This document shows positions 9,204 to 17,256 of a stretch of 33,245 nt of DNA, piece by piece (positions within the stretch are counted from its first letter, which is position 1; every line of letters starts with the position of its first letter). Location: NCBI GenBank assembly GCA_943358385.1, contig CALRGX010000011.1, positions 1 through 33,245 of the forward strand. The letters run 5' to 3'. The notes under the pieces were generated by a model. It made no database searches. It saw only the letters and a list, made by a program, of their open reading frames with translations, and was not told the DNA's origin. The stretch comes from Parcubacteria group bacterium (GTDB lineage Bacteria > Patescibacteriota > Minisyncoccia > Phycocordibacterales > UBA2100). The translations under genes and the position numbers were made by a program.

Positions 9204-10424
9204 CTACTTTGCAAAACTGCGATAGCGCTCTACCACCTGCTGAATCTCAATGACGCACCGAGCCACGTCGGCCTGTGTAGTGCCGCTCCCCATGGAAATT
9301 CGCAACGTATTCTGAGCGCGCCACATCTCCCCTTCCTCTACCATCGCTGAAACCACGCGCGACACTCGTTCACCTTCCTCACACGAGCTTTTTGTGGAAA
9401 TTGAGATGCCCGCAGCATCCAGAGCAAGGGCAACATACTCCGCATCAATGTCCGGAATGGAAATATGCACGATATGTGGCACCAGTGAGTCGCGCGACCC
9501 ATTGAGGACCGCATCGGGAACCGCGATCTTGAGTGCGTCTATAAAATGCGCACGCAAAGCTGCAAGGCGCCGTGATTCCTCTTTACGCGCACGAGCTGAT
9601 TCCACAAGCGCCGCAGCAAAACCCGCAGCGAGCACCACATTCTCTGTGCCAGGACGAAGGCCATTCTCTTGCCCGCCTCCATACAAAACAGGGGCGAGCC
9701 TCTTCTCGTCTCGCACATATAATGCACCGACACCACGCGGCCCATACAATTTACCTGAATCCAATGTCATGACATCAACCCCCAACCCCGCAATCATCGT
9801 GGGTAGGTACAGAGGCGCCTGACCTGCATCTGTATGAAAGACAATAGAGCTCCCGTGTTCTTTTTCGTACGCGCGTATGCACTGCGCAATCGTGTGGAGT
9901 GACTGCACCGTGCCAACTTCGCCGTTAGCCCAACCAACAGAAACCAAGGCAGTATCTGGAGTGAGTACTGCGCGCACCGCAGCCGCGGTGATGCGCCCTT
10001 CCGTATCAGGGGCAACGAGCGTCACCGAAACGCCCATGTCGCTCATGTGCGCAATAGGCTCCAGAATCGATGTATGTTCAATCGACGAAACCACTAGATG
10101 CACCTTTTTTTCTGGATGGGCGAATACGCGAGCACGAGCAGCACCAAAAATGGCTAAGTTGTTTCCTTCCGTTCCACCACTCGTGAAACACATAGTATGC
10201 GCAGGCACCTCAAAAACTGCCGCTACTTTTTTGCGTGCTGATTCGAGTAACTCCTGTGCGGCGAGCCCGTCGCGATGTATTGCACTAGGGTTGGCAAAAA
10301 AAGGCTCCGCTTCTTCCATTGCACGAAGTGCAGCGGCATGAACAGGCGTCGCCGCAGCAAAATCAAGATAGAGTCGTTTCTCGTTGCTCGATGATGGAAA
10401 AGGCCACATCCGCCCATTGTGCAC
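9204..10424 (-). CDS. Cysteine desulfurase / class V aminotransferase
   Basis: 'LYLDFAAATPVH', 'FTSGGTEGNNLAI', 'DAGQAPLYL', 'DSGKLYGPRGVGALYV', 'TKSSCEEG', 'LRISMGSGTT'. Confidence 0.93.
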   Translation of the reverse strand: MHNGRMWPFPSSSNEKRLYLDFAAATPVHAAALRAMEEAEPFFANPSAIHRDGLAAQELLESARKKVAAVFEVPAHTMCFTSGGTEGNNLAIFGAARARVFAHPEKKVHLVVSSIEHTSILEPIAHMSDMGVSVTLVAPDTEGRITAAAVRAVLTPDTALVSVGWANGEVGTVQSLHTIAQCIRAYEKEHGSSIVFHTDAGQAPLYLPTMIAGLGVDVMTLDSGKLYGPRGVGALYVRDEKRLAPVLYGGGQENGLRPGTENVVLAAGFAAALVESARARKEESRRLAALRAHFIDALKIAVPDAVLNGSRDSLVPHIVHISIPDIDAEYVALALDAAGISISTKSSCEEGERVSRVVSAMVEEGEMWRAQNTLRISMGSGTTQADVARCVIEIQQVVERYRSFAK

Positions 10425-10470
10425 AGCTATGCACAGTTTGGCAAAAGGAAACAGGGTCTATACTGGAGCG

Positions 10471-10947
10471 ATGCAAGAACTCATCATGCTCTACGCTGGA
10501 CCATTGATTATTCTCCTCTTTATTGCTGTTATCGCACTATTCGCGATTATTCTTCGACTTGAAATGCGCCTACGCAGATTTATGCAAGGTTCGGATGGAA
10601 AAAGTCTAGAACGCACGATGCGCGATGTGCTATCGACCCACGACGATCGAAATGCCTATCGTGTCGAGCTTGAAAAGACACTCTCAGTCATGATGCAGCG
10701 CCTCGCCCAGAGCGCCCGAGGTATTTCTACGATTCGCTACAACGCACTTGCCGGAAACACCAGCGCACGTCAAAGTTTTGCTACCGCGATTTTGAATGAA
10801 CATGGCGACGGTGTGGTGTTTTCTAGCATCCATTCACGCGACAATACCCGTGTGTATGCAAAGCCAGTGGTTAATTTCAGTTCAGAACACGAACTGAGCG
10901 AGGAAGAGCAGGCTGCGGTGGCAGAAGCAAAAGCACGCTGCACGTAA
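10471..10947 (+). CDS. DUF4446 family protein
   Basis: N-terminal TM plus 'IRYNA...SFATAILNEHGDGVVFSSIHSRDNTRVYAKPVV...LSEEEQAAVAEA'. Confidence 0.8.
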   Translation: MQELIMLYAGPLIILLFIAVIALFAIILRLEMRLRRFMQGSDGKSLERTMRDVLSTHDDRNAYRVELEKTLSVMMQRLAQSARGISTIRYNALAGNTSARQSFATAILNEHGDGVVFSSIHSRDNTRVYAKPVVNFSSEHELSEEEQAAVAEAKARCT

Positions 10948-11014
10948 GACATTCCTACCTCTATTTGCGGCACCTGTGCGAGTGCGCTATACATATCGCG
11001 GAAGGAGACCAGGA

Positions 11015-11404
11015 ATGCAAAGCAGCATCCTACATGAACTGACACCTGTTGAACTGGCCCTCATATTTTCCTGGCCTTGGTTTGAGCGTCTTGAACCAGA
11101 CACGGGTTCAGGTCGTGCACTGCATGGCAACGCATCACGAATGAATCGGGCCGCACTCGCCTTCTGGCTACTCACACTTCGCCGGGAGGACCGAAAGGTA
11201 TCGGTTTCCCAAGCAACGAGCGTGCTGCACACCGAACATCGTGTGACCCGACAACGGTACCTCGAATGGATGCACGAGCGTGGTTTCGTTGCGATCGAGC
11301 GAAGCCCTCTGGACCGGCGAATCAAATTGGTCACGGCGACAGATACACTGGAAATGGAGGTGCTCCGTGAAATTCAACTGTTCCGACGATCACTGGCTCA
11401 GTAG
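11015..11404 (+). CDS. Winged-helix (MarR-like) putative regulator
   Basis: RBS aaggagaccagga; 'VSQATSVLHTEHRVTRQRYLEWMHERGFVAIERSPLDRRIKLVTAT'. Confidence 0.6.
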   Translation: MQSSILHELTPVELALIFSWPWFERLEPDTGSGRALHGNASRMNRAALAFWLLTLRREDRKVSVSQATSVLHTEHRVTRQRYLEWMHERGFVAIERSPLDRRIKLVTATDTLEMEVLREIQLFRRSLAQ

Positions 11405-11415
11405 TTGTATGTTGA

Positions 11416-11442
11416 AAGCCCCTGGCCACCAGCCAGGGGCTT
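11416..11442 (+). terminator. Hairpin aagcccctgg...ccaggggctt
   Basis: Perfect stem downstream of the 11404 stop. Confidence 0.65.
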
Positions 11443-11524
11443 CTCGTCTTGCCAGCCATTTCCCTTTTGCCATTTTCTATGGTACTCTGCGCCCGTTGCA
11501 TGAATTGCATTCCCCCGACAGCGT

Positions 11525-13027
11525 ATGACCCAGAAAACACCAAATCTCGTGGAGCGACCGCCTATTGTGGTCGTTATGGGTCATGTAGATCACGGTAAAT
11601 CTACCCTGCTCGATTTCCTCCGAAAAAGTAACGTTGTAGCTGGTGAAGCCGGCGGCATCACACAGCATGTTGCTGCCTACGAGGTTGAACACGAACACGA
11701 GGGAAAGCTAAAGCGCATGACGTTTATTGATACGCCGGGCCACGCCGCTTTCAAAACCATCCGCGCACGTGGAGCTAACGTGGCAGACATTGCCATTCTG
11801 GTGATTGCCGCAGATGACGGAGTCAAGGCGCAAACACTCGAGGCACTCGAGAGCATCAAATCAAGTGGTACGCCGTTTATTGTGGCGATCAATAAAATAG
11901 ATAAGCCAAACGCCGATGTCGACCGCACCAAATATTCTCTTCTGGAGCACGGTGTCTACCTAGAAGGGCTTGGCGGCGACATTCCTTTTGCTCCCATTTC
12001 AGCAAAAAACGGCACAGGCATTCCAGAGTTACTCGACCTCGTACTTATTTCCGCCGAGCTTGCTGAGTTGAAAGCAGACCCAGATGCACCCGCCGAAGGT
12101 TTTGTTATAGAGGCACATCGCGATGAAAAGCGCGGTATCGCGGCAACACTCATCATCACGAACGGCAGCGTACAAACCGGTATGGCGGTCGTGGCAGGCA
12201 GTTCCTGTGCCCCACTGCGGCTCTTTGAGTCCCAAGCGGGTAAGTCACTCAAATCTGCTAGCTTCTCGACACCGATACAAGTGTTTGGCTTCAACGAGCT
12301 CCCTGCCGTAGGTTCAATTTTTACGAGCTATCAAAAGCGCAAAGATGCGGAGGACGCTGCCACAAAAGCGCGTGCAGCGCTTGAAAACGCCCACGCACTA
12401 GATGCACAAACCGGTGGCTTTGTTATCCCGCTCATTATCAAGGCAGACACCACTGGGTCGCTTGAGGCAATTGTTGGCGAAGTCGAAAAGATAAACACCG
12501 CGGAAAGCCGTTACAAAATTGTGTCGACGGGCCTCGGCCCGATTTCCGAGAATGACATCAAGGCAGCGGTGGCCAGCCCTGAAGGTGGAGCTGTTGTTGC
12601 AGCTTTCACCGTGGCGGCAGATAGAAACGCAATTGAGCTCGCACGACAAAGCGGCATCACCATCGAGTATTTCGACATCATCTACAAGCTCACCGAACAC
12701 CTTGCCGCATTCATCAAAGAGCGTAAGCCCTTGGAGAATGTGCAAGAAGTATTAGGCAGCGCGCGCCTCTTGAAATTTTTCAGCAGCAAGCGAGACGAGC
12801 ACATCGTAGGTGGGAAAGTAGAGACTGGTACCATCGGCAAAGGGGCAAAATTCCACCTCGTGCGCAAAGGCGAAATTTTGGGCATGGGCGAAGTAGTCGC
12901 ATTGCAAGCTGCACGCCAACAAGTAGACAAGGTGACGTTTGGCGACGAGTTTGGGGCACAGATCGCCTGTGACGTTGCGCCTGAGGGCGGCGATGTGCTA
13001 GAAACATATCGCGTCTCACAGCGCTAA
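11525..13027 (+). CDS. infB: Translation initiation factor IF-2 (short N-terminus)
   Basis: 'VVVMGHVDHGKSTLLD', 'GGITQHVAAYEV', 'FIDTPGHAAF', 'NKIDKPNAD'; 500 aa. Confidence 0.97.
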   Translation: MTQKTPNLVERPPIVVVMGHVDHGKSTLLDFLRKSNVVAGEAGGITQHVAAYEVEHEHEGKLKRMTFIDTPGHAAFKTIRARGANVADIAILVIAADDGVKAQTLEALESIKSSGTPFIVAINKIDKPNADVDRTKYSLLEHGVYLEGLGGDIPFAPISAKNGTGIPELLDLVLISAELAELKADPDAPAEGFVIEAHRDEKRGIAATLIITNGSVQTGMAVVAGSSCAPLRLFESQAGKSLKSASFSTPIQVFGFNELPAVGSIFTSYQKRKDAEDAATKARAALENAHALDAQTGGFVIPLIIKADTTGSLEAIVGEVEKINTAESRYKIVSTGLGPISENDIKAAVASPEGGAVVAAFTVAADRNAIELARQSGITIEYFDIIYKLTEHLAAFIKERKPLENVQEVLGSARLLKFFSSKRDEHIVGGKVETGTIGKGAKFHLVRKGEILGMGEVVALQAARQQVDKVTFGDEFGAQIACDVAPEGGDVLETYRVSQR

Positions 13028-13036
13028 TACATATTT

Positions 13037-13408
13037 ATGGACGAACAACAGGAGTACACCAACGAAGGACGTAAGGATAACGCGGCGAAAGAGATTTCCC
13101 ATGCCGCTGCCCGTTTCATTTCCCAAGAATCCAACCGTCAGTCATTAATTACGGTGACCCATACCGATATTTCTCCAGATAGTGCCGTTGCGGTTATTTA
13201 TGTGTCAGTCCTACCAGAAAGCGCAGAAGAACAGGCACTTCACTTCTTAAAACGTATACGTGGTGACTTTCGGCAGTGGATAAAAAAGGAAGTTCGTTTG
13301 CGACGCATTCCTCAATTTGATTTCGTGATTGATATTGGAGAAAAGCATCGTCAAGACGTCGAGCGAGTCAGCCAAAAGTACCGTGCGGAAGAAGAACGCA
13401 GAGACTAG
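13037..13408 (+). CDS. rbfA: Ribosome-binding factor A
   Basis: Directly after infB; 'LITVTHTDISPDSAVAVIYVSVLP', 'RLRRIPQFDFVID'. Confidence 0.85.
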   Translation: MDEQQEYTNEGRKDNAAKEISHAAARFISQESNRQSLITVTHTDISPDSAVAVIYVSVLPESAEEQALHFLKRIRGDFRQWIKKEVRLRRIPQFDFVIDIGEKHRQDVERVSQKYRAEEERRD

Positions 13409-13461
13409 TTTTTTTCTGTATTAATTGTATGGTTGCGTAAGTTGCAACTGGAGGAATACGC

Positions 13462-13752
13462 ATGCAAACGCGTCAACCGAATGAAGCTATTGTTGTTTTG
13501 GGCACCAAAAAGTCAGACGGCTCGCGAGAATTCCGGGTTCGGAATGTGCAGGACCTGCACCGCCTGCGGCCGGAAAAGAAAGGCCCTTTGAACTGGCGAA
13601 TGGCGTTTAGCGTCTTTCGGGACGCTCAAACGCTGCACTGCCAAGAGCGAGCGATCAACTTCGGCCACATTCTCGCCAGGAGCCTGCACCCAGGGCGCGA
13701 CCCAGAGGTGATCTGTATCACCTTGGACGAGCCGTTCCTTGTGCTGCACTAA
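13462..13752 (+). CDS. Hypothetical protein
   Basis: 96 aa, RBS ctggagga; followed by hairpin. Confidence 0.6.
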   Translation: MQTRQPNEAIVVLGTKKSDGSREFRVRNVQDLHRLRPEKKGPLNWRMAFSVFRDAQTLHCQERAINFGHILARSLHPGRDPEVICITLDEPFLVLH

Positions 13753-13775
13753 CTCCACAGCCAACCATCGATCAA

Positions 13776-13798
13776 GCCGCGCGATGAAATCGCGCGGC
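13776..13798 (+). terminator. Hairpin gccgcgcgat-gaa-atcgcgcggc
   Basis: 10-bp stem downstream of the 13752 stop. Confidence 0.65.
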
Positions 13799-13818
13799 CT
13801 TCACTTTTAAATTCTTCT

Positions 13819-13968
13819 TGAGGCCTGGGCGGGAATCTTCTCAGTAAAAGTGCTGATGCATTTTTCTTCGAACCGGCCCTCGCCGTGTTCGCCTTGCTTC
13901 GCAAACTCACACATGGCTCCGGGCTTCGATTCCCGACGCAACGAGAGAAGTCTCGTTGCTCACCAGTC
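13819..13968 (-). repeat. tRNA-Cys 3'-tail cassette
   Basis: 19-nt exact copy tgaggcctgggcgggaatc at 13819-13837 and 13969-13987 (150 bp apart), with inverted ttcgattcccg at 13925-13935. Confidence 0.85.
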
Positions 13969-13970
13969 TG

Positions 13971-14042
13971 AGGCCTGGGCGGGAATCGAACCCGCGCGTA
14001 GAGGATTTGCAGTCCCCGGTGTTACCACTTCACCACCAGGCC
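13971..14042 (-). tRNA. tRNA-Cys (GCA)
   Basis: GGCCTGG/CCAGGCC acceptor, anticodon loop CTGCAAA, T-arm GCGGGTTCGATTCCCGC. Confidence 0.95.
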
Positions 14043-14188
14043 AATTCGTCTTTGAAACAGGTGGCTGCAGACGATGGCTCGAATAGTATACGATGATTTT
14101 TGAAAATAAAGAAAAGAAGCACTGCATCGTGGTTTATACTCTTGCCCATCATAAAAGTTAGAGCTTTACCGTACGTTCACCTATACCT

Positions 14189-14194
14189 TATAAT
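14189..14194 (+). promoter_or_regulatory. TATAAT -10 six nt before the HNH ATG (leaderless mRNA predicted)
   Basis: tataat-tgcacc-ATG. Confidence 0.5.
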
Positions 14195-14200
14195 TGCACC

Positions 14201-14692
14201 ATGGTGTCGCAAAGAAAATGGAGCATGGAAGACTTGGAGCACGCGGTAGCGCAGTCATTCAGCCTGCGCCAAGTCATTACCACCTTAGGATTAGTCCCGG
14301 CTGGCGGGAATTACAACCAGGTGCGTCAAGCGATTGGGGACATGAGCCCAGCGACCACCCATTTTACGGGCCAAGGTTGGAAAAAGGGACGCGCTTTCCC
14401 GAACCAACATCGGAAATCACTCGCTTCTGTATTGTGCAAAAACAGTGGTGTACAAAGCTTCAAACTTAAGAAACGATTGTATGCGGCCGGCTTGAAAGAG
14501 CCCCGTTGCGAAGAGTGTGGCTGGGCGCAACAGGCACCCGATGGTCGTATTCCATTAGAACTCGACCATATCAACGGAGACTCGTCGGATAACAGAATTC
14601 TAAATTTGCGTGTATTATGCCCTAACTGCCACAGCCTCAAATCTACGCATCGTGGCAGAAACAAGAAAAAGCCGGGGTGGCGAAATCGGTAG
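14201..14692 (+). CDS. HNH endonuclease
   Basis: 'CEECGW...LELDHINGDSSDNRILNLRVLCPNCHSL'; stop codon lies inside the downstream tRNA-Leu. Confidence 0.85.
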   Translation: MVSQRKWSMEDLEHAVAQSFSLRQVITTLGLVPAGGNYNQVRQAIGDMSPATTHFTGQGWKKGRAFPNQHRKSLASVLCKNSGVQSFKLKKRLYAAGLKEPRCEECGWAQQAPDGRIPLELDHINGDSSDNRILNLRVLCPNCHSLKSTHRGRNKKKPGWRNR

Positions 14693-14756
14693 CCGCGAGA
14701 GACTTAAAATTTCTTGCCCTTTTTTGGGCTTGCGGGTTCAAGTCCCGCCCCCGGCA
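14671..14756 (+). tRNA. tRNA-Leu (TAA)
   Basis: GCCGGGG/CCCCGGC acceptor, loop CTTAAAA, long variable arm, T-arm GCGGGTTCAAGTCCCGC. Confidence 0.93.
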
Positions 14757-14804
14757 CAGAGCGAAGCGAAATGACTGAGAGAAAAGTGCCGGCGCACTTT
14801 TCGT

Positions 14805-14816
14805 GCGGGACTTGAA
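14805..14816 (+). repeat. Inverted copy of tRNA-Leu(TAA) T-arm (gcgggacttgaa)
   Basis: Exact reverse complement of 14737-14748. Confidence 0.75.
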
Positions 14817-15060
14817 GATCCGCAGGATGCTTACTGCGACACCCGAGAGCAGAAAGCCCGAGGAGCCGTCCGAGAACGCGAGATGTTTTCGGAGAGCATA
14901 GCTCGAACGAAAACTCCGCGATTCTGGGACAACGCCCGCCCTCGCGCAGCGCATTGTGCCCTTCCGTAATCCCAATTTTGCGGTAGAATATTCGACATCC
15001 GTCCAGGGCTAGCTTTGGATGGAGCAAGGTCATCCATACCTAGCAGTGCACACCAACAAT

Positions 15061-15133
15061 CCGCCCGTAGCTCAGTTGGTAGAGCAGGTGCCTCTTAAGC
15101 ACTTGGTCGTAGGTTCGAGTCCTACCGGGCGGA
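15061..15133 (+). tRNA. tRNA-Lys (CTT)
   Basis: CCGCCCG/CGGGCGG acceptor, loop CTCTTAA, T-arm GTAGGTTCGAGTCCTAC. Confidence 0.95.
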
Positions 15134-15395
15134 CACGAGCATCGCGAGTGCCCCTGAGCAACATGCTGGGGGCATGTTGCGTGTAGGACTCGAAAGCGTT
15201 TTCGGGGCCACACGTAGTAACGTGGGGTGAAAACGGCGGCACGCAAAATATCGCTGCAGCGATATTTTGTGGGAGAGATTCCTACCGGGCGGACAGCGAT
15301 AGCTGTCCGAATATACAGCACCTGCGGGGGCAGGTACTTTTCCGGCAAGGATTGCCTGGTCCGCAATGCGGCAATCCTTACCGGGCGGACCAGAC

Positions 15396-15423
15396 AAAAA
15401 ACAGTGCCTGCGCACTGTTTTTT
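15396..15423. terminator. Hairpin aaaaaacagtgc-ctgc-gcactgtttttt inside the Lys cassette array
   Basis: 12-bp perfect stem with A/T tails. Confidence 0.65.
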
Positions 15424-15588
15424 GATACAGGTCCGAGACGGAGTGTTGTGAGGCGAGCACGCCGAACCACGAGTCGGGGTCGCGAAATTTCTTGTGCGGC
15501 GACACAAGAAATATTTGTGACGACACGACGGCGCCTGCACATGTTCTAAGCGACGGCGCGGAACATGTGTGCGAGAGATTCCTACCGG

Positions 15589-15619
15589 GCCCATACACAT
15601 TGGCTCAATGTGTATGGGC
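15589..15619. repeat. Hairpin gcccatacacattg-gct-caatgtgtatgggc
   Basis: 14-bp perfect stem starting within the last tRNA-Lys tail copy. Confidence 0.8.
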
Positions 15620-15660
15620 ATGCGGACAAATCACATCCCTCACGGTATACTCCCTTCGTT

Positions 15661-15742
15661 GGGCAAGTGGCGAAATTGGTAGACGCACCGCGCTTAGGAC
15701 GCGACGCCGCAAGGCATGGGAGTTCAAGTCTCCCCTTGCCCA
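15661..15742 (+). tRNA. tRNA-Leu (TAG)
   Basis: GGGCAAG/CTTGCCC acceptor, loop CTTAGGA, variable arm, T-arm GGGAGTTCAAGTCTCCC. Confidence 0.93.
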
Positions 15743-16019
15743 CAAAATGAAGGAGCCGGGAGCGTAAGCTCTCGGCGACTGTCGTTTGGTAGGAGCAAGG
15801 GAGACTTGAAAGGCGGAGCTCGAATGAATTTTGAGCCCAGCGAAAAAGAAAACGAGCGAATCGGGCGTAGGTTTCTTTATATGCAATATTAGGAAACCAA
15901 GTGCAAAGCTGAGGAAGTGCTTGCACTTTTTGTGCGTAAGCAACAAAAATGCTAGCAACTTGGCCCCAAGTCTCCCCTTGCCCACAAAATGAAAGAGCCG
16001 GGAGCATAAGCTCTCGGCG
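15725..16019 (+). repeat. tRNA-Leu(TAG) 3'-tail duplication
   Basis: 53-nt block at 15725-15777 repeated at 15967-16019 with 2 mismatches; inverted gcaagggagacttgaa at 15795-15810. Confidence 0.85.
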
Positions 16020-16049
16020 CCTTCGTAATTTTGCAGTCCTTGTCAAAAC

Positions 16050-16373
16050 TTAGCGCACATTAAAGAACGGGTTCCCACCGCTTCCGGTGGAACGGTTTAT
16101 CACTGAATCATTTCCCATGTCATTGGGATTGATATCAAAGGTGTCTAGTGCAATGGCAATTATGCCTTGCACTGCAATCATAATAAACATTCCTACCAAA
16201 CCCCAGAGCATGTGCCGCTTGCCGGTTTCGCGCGAACTCTCCGATTCCACATTCCGCATAAACTCGACTAGGCCCCATAGAAATACTACGAAGCCTACCG
16301 AGAATATAAGCAGAATCAGCGGGTCAATTATGATCGCGACGATCTTGTCCATCAGGTTCTGCCCGACCACCAT
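16050..16373 (-). CDS. Small membrane protein, TrbC/VirB2-like
   Basis: 107 aa, two TM segments, 'FVVFLWGLVEFM...HMLWGLVGMFIMIAVQGIIAI'. Confidence 0.7.
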   Translation of the reverse strand: MVVGQNLMDKIVAIIIDPLILLIFSVGFVVFLWGLVEFMRNVESESSRETGKRHMLWGLVGMFIMIAVQGIIAIALDTFDINPNDMGNDSVINRSTGSGGNPFFNVR

Positions 16374-16385
16374 AGTGGATTAGCG

Positions 16386-16763
16386 CTAGCGGCGCAGCGT
16401 GTCACTGATCTGAATCGCCTTAGGAACGATTGGATTGGTGTCTCCTACCTTGAATGTCGCCTGGAGAAGCTTGATGATACCCCAGATAGAAACCATCACG
16501 AACAGAGCAATAATACCGTACATCATGATCTGGAGACCTTCAGCTTTCTTGTCTCCCACTTCCATCAAGTACTTCACCAAACCCCAGAAGAAGACGATGA
16601 TAGCGATGGTGATAATCATCGGCACCAGGGCACTGAGGAACCCTTGAATGAGGTTCAGAGTGTCGGCGAGGCCAGCGGCGCTAGCGAACACAGGAGACAG
16701 GAGGACGGCAATCGCTAGAAGCGCAGGGTTCATAAAGTGCTTTCGCATATAGATCAATATCAA
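16386..16763 (-). CDS. Small membrane protein, TrbC/VirB2-like (paralogue)
   Basis: Signal peptide, 'VFFWGLVKYLM...QIMMYGIIALFVMVSIWGIIKLL'. Confidence 0.75.
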   Translation of the reverse strand: MILIYMRKHFMNPALLAIAVLLSPVFASAAGLADTLNLIQGFLSALVPMIITIAIIVFFWGLVKYLMEVGDKKAEGLQIMMYGIIALFVMVSIWGIIKLLQATFKVGDTNPIVPKAIQISDTLRR

Positions 16764-16877
16764 TTAGTTTGTATACAGGAATGGTACGTTATCTGGGGGG
16801 ATATGCGATGCAAGCATGTGGATAAGGAATGGGCGCGATGCGAACACATATTCCTTTGGGGAAAGGCTTTTTACTTC

Positions 16878-17255
16878 TTAACATTCTCCCAAGCCGCAAT
16901 CCAAATCTAATCCTTCTGGTGGAGGTGCTAGAAAATCCGCCTGTCCTCCGGTGGCAAAAAGAGTATCCGACATAAGGCGAAGAATTCCCCAAATGGAGAC
17001 CATTACGAACAAAATCAAGATTCCATAAAGCATATACGCTTTCATCTTTTCCTTACCGCCCTTTTGATCAGAAAAACTGAGCACGTTTTGCGAAATGCCA
17101 AATAGATAGAAGACGAGCGCAGAGGTAATAAGAAGAGGCACCAAGAGATCCATCAGGACCACCAATCGGTCCACCAACTCTTTGAACGTACTGGGCGCAG
17201 CCAGTGCGACCATTGGGGTAAAGAGGAAGCCTGCAACAAAGACTAGATGCCGCAT
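16878..17255 (-). CDS. Small membrane protein, TrbC/VirB2-like (paralogue)
   Basis: 'LVFYLFGISQNVL...AYMLYGILILFVMVSIWGILRLM'. Confidence 0.75.
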   Translation of the reverse strand: MRHLVFVAGFLFTPMVALAAPSTFKELVDRLVVLMDLLVPLLITSALVFYLFGISQNVLSFSDQKGGKEKMKAYMLYGILILFVMVSIWGILRLMSDTLFATGGQADFLAPPPEGLDLDCGLGEC

Positions 17256-17256
17256 A

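Larger units (their letters stand above)
15134..15619 (+). repeat. tRNA-Lys 3'-tail hairpin cassette array
   Basis: Inverted gtaggactcgaa (15183-15194); direct tcctaccgggcggaca (15280-15295), tccttaccgggcggac (15375-15390), gagagattcctaccgggc (15573-15590); multiple strong hairpins. Confidence 0.85.

Noticed and set aside
11525-13027. Truncated infB as an anomaly
   Set aside because: Short N-terminal IF-2 forms are normal in reduced genomes; the G-domain and C-terminal domains look intact.
13815-15620. Integron attC arrays or a CRISPR array
   Set aside because: No regularly spaced identical direct repeats with unique spacers. Repeats are tRNA-tail copies, not attC GTTRRRY/RYYYAAC core sites, and no cas or intI gene is present.
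14704-15621. ORFs at 14643-14975, 14704-15033, 15040-15621, 15122-15598 (minus) and 15492-15767 (plus)
   Set aside because: They run through tRNA genes and hairpin cassettes; composition explained by structured repeats rather than protein coding.
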